Below are positions 21,957 through 23,780 of a stretch of 23,780 bases of DNA, piece after piece (positions within the stretch are counted from its first letter, which is position 1; every line of letters begins with the position of its first letter). Under the pieces are notes generated by a model. It made no database searches, was not told where the DNA came from, and worked only from the letters and a program-made list of their open reading frames with translations. The stretch covers positions 1-23,780 of the forward strand of contig DAOVLE010000055.1 of the NCBI GenBank assembly GCA_030631415.1, written 5' to 3'. Position numbers and translations under genes: made by a program. The DNA comes from JAAEQG01 sp023133475 (GTDB taxonomy: Bacteria; Planctomycetota; Phycisphaerae; UBA1845).

Positions 21957-22846
21957 CCGAGTACCTTTTTGGCAGCTTCGGGGAGGTCGCCGAAGGCATC
22001 TACTACTGTTGCTCCGGCATCGCGGAGGCGTTTGACCTTTTGCTCGTGTGTTCCGCGCCCGCCTTCGATGATAGCTCCGGCGTGGGAGAATCGGGTGCCC
22101 TCTTTGGCGGCGGCTCCGCCGATGTAGGCCACCAGCTTCTTGGTGAACCTGCCCTGCTCGATCAGGTCAGCCACACGCTCCTCCTGAGTGCCGCCGATCT
22201 CGCCGAACATGACCACGCCGTCAGTGTCGGGATCAGCCTCGAACAACTCGACCACGTCCGGCAACGGCGTGCCCACCACCGAATCCCCGCCGACGTGACA
22301 TAATGTTGACAACCCGATGCCGGCTTGTGAGAGGTAGTACCCGGTGGACGAGGTCATCCCGCCGCTACGTGAAGCCACGCCGATACGCCCGGGTTTGAAC
22401 CATTTGCGGGCGGAGTCCGCCCTGCCGCCGATCATGCCCAGCACCCCCCTGCCAACCGACAACACGCCCAGCGTGTTAGGCCCCACAAATCGCGTACCCG
22501 CCTGCTCGGCTGCCCGCGTGATCTCCAACACGTCGTAGAGCGGCACCCGATCGGGCACCAGCACCAACAGCTTGATACCCGCTGCGATGGCTTCCAACGC
22601 CGCCGACTTGACCAAGGCTGCCGGCACGAAGATCACCGAAATGTCAATCTCGCCGACATTCTCCTTAGCCTCCTCGATCGTATCGAACACCGGCACCCCC
22701 AGCACCTCCTGCCCGCCCTTGCCGGGAGTGCAGCCGGCGACAACTTGCGTGCCGAACTCGCGCATCAACTTAGTCCGAGCCATACCCTCGCGACCGGTAA
22801 TGCCCTGAACGAGAACTTTCTTCGTTTCATCAATCAAAATCGCCAC
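21953..22846 (-). CDS. sucD: Succinyl-CoA synthetase alpha subunit-like protein (divergent)
   Basis: In the canonical enzyme the alpha subunit binds CoA and carries the phosphohistidine. The 297-residue protein keeps the family frame: GITGREG and TPGKGG (CoA-binding region), the phosphohistidine in SHAGAI (H255), and the GEIGG glutamate (E216) known to be important for phosphorylation in E. coli. It departs from the consensus elsewhere: GPNTLG instead of GPNCPG, SRSGGMTSS where SRSGTLTYE is usual (Glu to Ser), and PDRVPLYDVLEI instead of the usual TEGIP segment. GTG 22846 has GGAG 8 nt upstream. No beta subunit (sucC) gene is next to it; upstream is a repeat array. It could be a sucD paralog with another acyl substrate. 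Confidence 0.78.
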   Translation of the reverse strand: MAILIDETKKVLVQGITGREGMARTKLMREFGTQVVAGCTPGKGGQEVLGVPVFDTIEEAKENVGEIDISVIFVPAALVKSAALEAIAAGIKLLVLVPDRVPLYDVLEITRAAEQAGTRFVGPNTLGVLSVGRGVLGMIGGRADSARKWFKPGRIGVASRSGGMTSSTGYYLSQAGIGLSTLCHVGGDSVVGTPLPDVVELFEADPDTDGVVMFGEIGGTQEERVADLIEQGRFTKKLVAYIGGAAAKEGTRFSHAGAIIEGGRGTHEQKVKRLRDAGATVVDAFGDLPEAAKKVLG

Positions 22847-22870
22847 GGTATGGACTCCGAAAGAGATTGG

Positions 22871-23080
22871 GAACGCAGAGACGCAGAGAACGCAGAGAAG
22901 AATGAGATTGATCCTGCGATTATCCGCACTGGGGCGGAAGAGTTAGTTGAACGCAGAGACGCAGAGAACGCAGAGAAGAATGAGATTGATTCTGCGATTA
23001 TCTGCGCTGGGGCTGAAGGGTTAGTTGAACGCAGAGACGCAGAGGGCGCAGAGAAGAATGAGATTGATTCTGCGTTCATC
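22871..23080. repeat. Direct array of CGCAGAG units, ~78 bp
   Basis: GAACGCAGAGACGCAGAG begins three times at about 78-bp spacing (22872, 22949, 23027), each followed by (A/G)CGCAGAGAAGAATGAGATTGA and a variable end. 78 bp is 26 codons, which keeps any reading frame through the array open. It occupies the whole gap between the GxxExxY and sucD-like genes. Confidence 0.88.
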
Positions 23081-23486
23081 TACTTGTTCCCCTGGTAAGC
23101 ACGATACGCTTTATGCCATCCGTTAGGATCGCTTCGTTGAAGTTGATTAGCAAGCCGACCTCCAAGCTGGCGGCCTTTAACGTTGACTTCACCTGCGCGG
23201 CATGTTTAGGGTGGAGTTTCTCGACGGCTTTCAACTCAACGAGCACCCGTTCTTCAACCACCAAATCTGCCCTATGGTTGCCTACTTGAACCTCACGATA
23301 CCAGATTGGGAACACCTGTTGCTGTTTAACGTTAAGCCCGGCGTGGCGCAACTCCACCAGCATGGCCCGCTCATAGATGTCTTCCAGGAACCCCGGCCCG
23401 AGGGACCGATGAACCTCTATGGCGGATCCGATCACCCGCTCGGTCAACTCCTTGTGAGGATAGTCTTTCGCCGAATATACGCGCAC
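23076..23486 (-). CDS. GxxExxY family protein (PD-(D/E)XK nuclease-like)
   Basis: The name motif is present: GPGFLEDIY (G-x-x-E-x-x-Y). The 136-residue protein contains ERVIGSAIEVHRSLGPG, a middle AGLNVKQQQVFPIWY region, and the nuclease-like core HRADLVV...VLVELKAVE, where D and E-x-K fit the PD-(D/E)XK metal site. The end, VGLLINFNEA...DGIKRIVL, is also typical. The biological role of the family is unknown. GTG 23486 has no clear Shine-Dalgarno sequence. The gene lies between CGCAGAG repeat arrays of opposite orientation, which is notable for a putative nuclease. Confidence 0.85.
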   Translation of the reverse strand: MRVYSAKDYPHKELTERVIGSAIEVHRSLGPGFLEDIYERAMLVELRHAGLNVKQQQVFPIWYREVQVGNHRADLVVEERVLVELKAVEKLHPKHAAQVKSTLKAASLEVGLLINFNEAILTDGIKRIVLTRGTSR

Positions 23487-23504
23487 CTACAAAATACCCT
23501 TTTC

Positions 23505-23780
23505 TTCTCTTTTCTTCTCTTCTCTGCGTCTCTGCGTTCTATCTATTCGTACAAACCAATCTTTTCTTCTCTGCGCTCTCTGCGTCTCTGCGTTCTATTA
23601 ACTCACACGAACCAGTCTTCTCTTCTCTGCGCCCTCTGCATCTCTGCGTTCTATTTATTTGCACAAACCAGTCTTCTCTTCTCTGCGCCCTCTGCGTCTC
23701 TGCGTTCTATTTATTTGCACAAACCAGTCTTCTCTTCTCTGCGCCCTCTGCGTCTCTGCGTTCTATTTATTTGCACAAAC
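23505..23780. repeat. 56-bp tandem array of the CGCAGAG family (to window end)
   Basis: TTCTAT starts at 23537, 23593, 23649, 23705 and 23761, exactly 56 bp apart; each unit contains GCACAAACCAGTC and CTCTGCGTCTCTGCG. The unit carries the core of the family in the inverted orientation compared with 22871-23080. The last three units are nearly identical, the first diverge, and the array runs off the window. Confidence 0.93.

Noticed and set aside
22745..23098. Plus-strand frame with RRDAENAEKNEID repeats
   Set aside because: An open frame caused by the 78-bp (26-codon) array; it starts inside the sucD-like gene in antisense.
23505..23780. CRISPR array
   Set aside because: Units are identical along their full 56 bp, with no variable spacers, and no cas genes are present.

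Overview
The window looks like a chromosomal segment of a Planctomycetota-type bacterium, plausibly Phycisphaerae-like and perhaps from a metagenome. The support is two secreted pseudopilin-like proteins with an FTLVELL N-terminus and a C-terminal DGH motif, a DUF6599-type protein, an ABC-2 permease fused to a CPBP protease, a high-GC genome with several GTG starts, and a very heavy load of short dispersed repeats. No rRNA, tRNA, CRISPR array, transposase or phage gene is visible.

Layout, left to right. 177-3064 (minus): a NatA/NatB-like ABC exporter pair behind a palindrome-containing promoter. 3303-4130 (minus): a pseudopilin-like protein. 4586-6881 (minus): clpS, folK and a lipoprotein with a kinase-like active site. 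7276-7896 (plus): cysC. 8360-10702 (plus): a large O-antigen-ligase-like membrane protein with a TPR-like tail. 10866-15670 (plus): a DUF6599-type protein, a Tat-exported DUF362 protein and a membrane polyferredoxin, which together look like an envelope redox module. 15923-17017 (plus): a second pseudopilin. 17162-17656 (plus): FxsA. 17796-19355 (minus): an M48 metalloprotease. 19673-20613 (minus): an operon of three small membrane-anchored proteins. 20793-21692 (minus): a SWIM zinc-finger protein. 21953-22846 (minus): a divergent SucD. 23076-23486 (minus): a GxxExxY (PD-(D/E)XK-like) protein set between inverted repeat arrays.

The most unusual content is between and at the edges of the genes. 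At least five repeat families recur: (1) paired palindromic arms with a GGCGGGT/ACCCGCC stem; (2) a CCCACCGC-TTTA-GCGGTGGG hairpin; (3) a 24-bp unit containing GTTTAGCGGCGAC; (4) an AACGCAGAGACGCAGAG family, dispersed and in tandem arrays; (5) micro-tandem tracts whose unit is almost always 7 bp although the unit sequence differs. Seven coding sequences take their stop codon from one of these repeats, and two have start regions overlapped by them. Several genes have a consensus-like -10 box only 7-12 nt before the start codon, suggesting leaderless or nearly leaderless mRNAs. All functional calls rest on motif reading by eye, with no database search.
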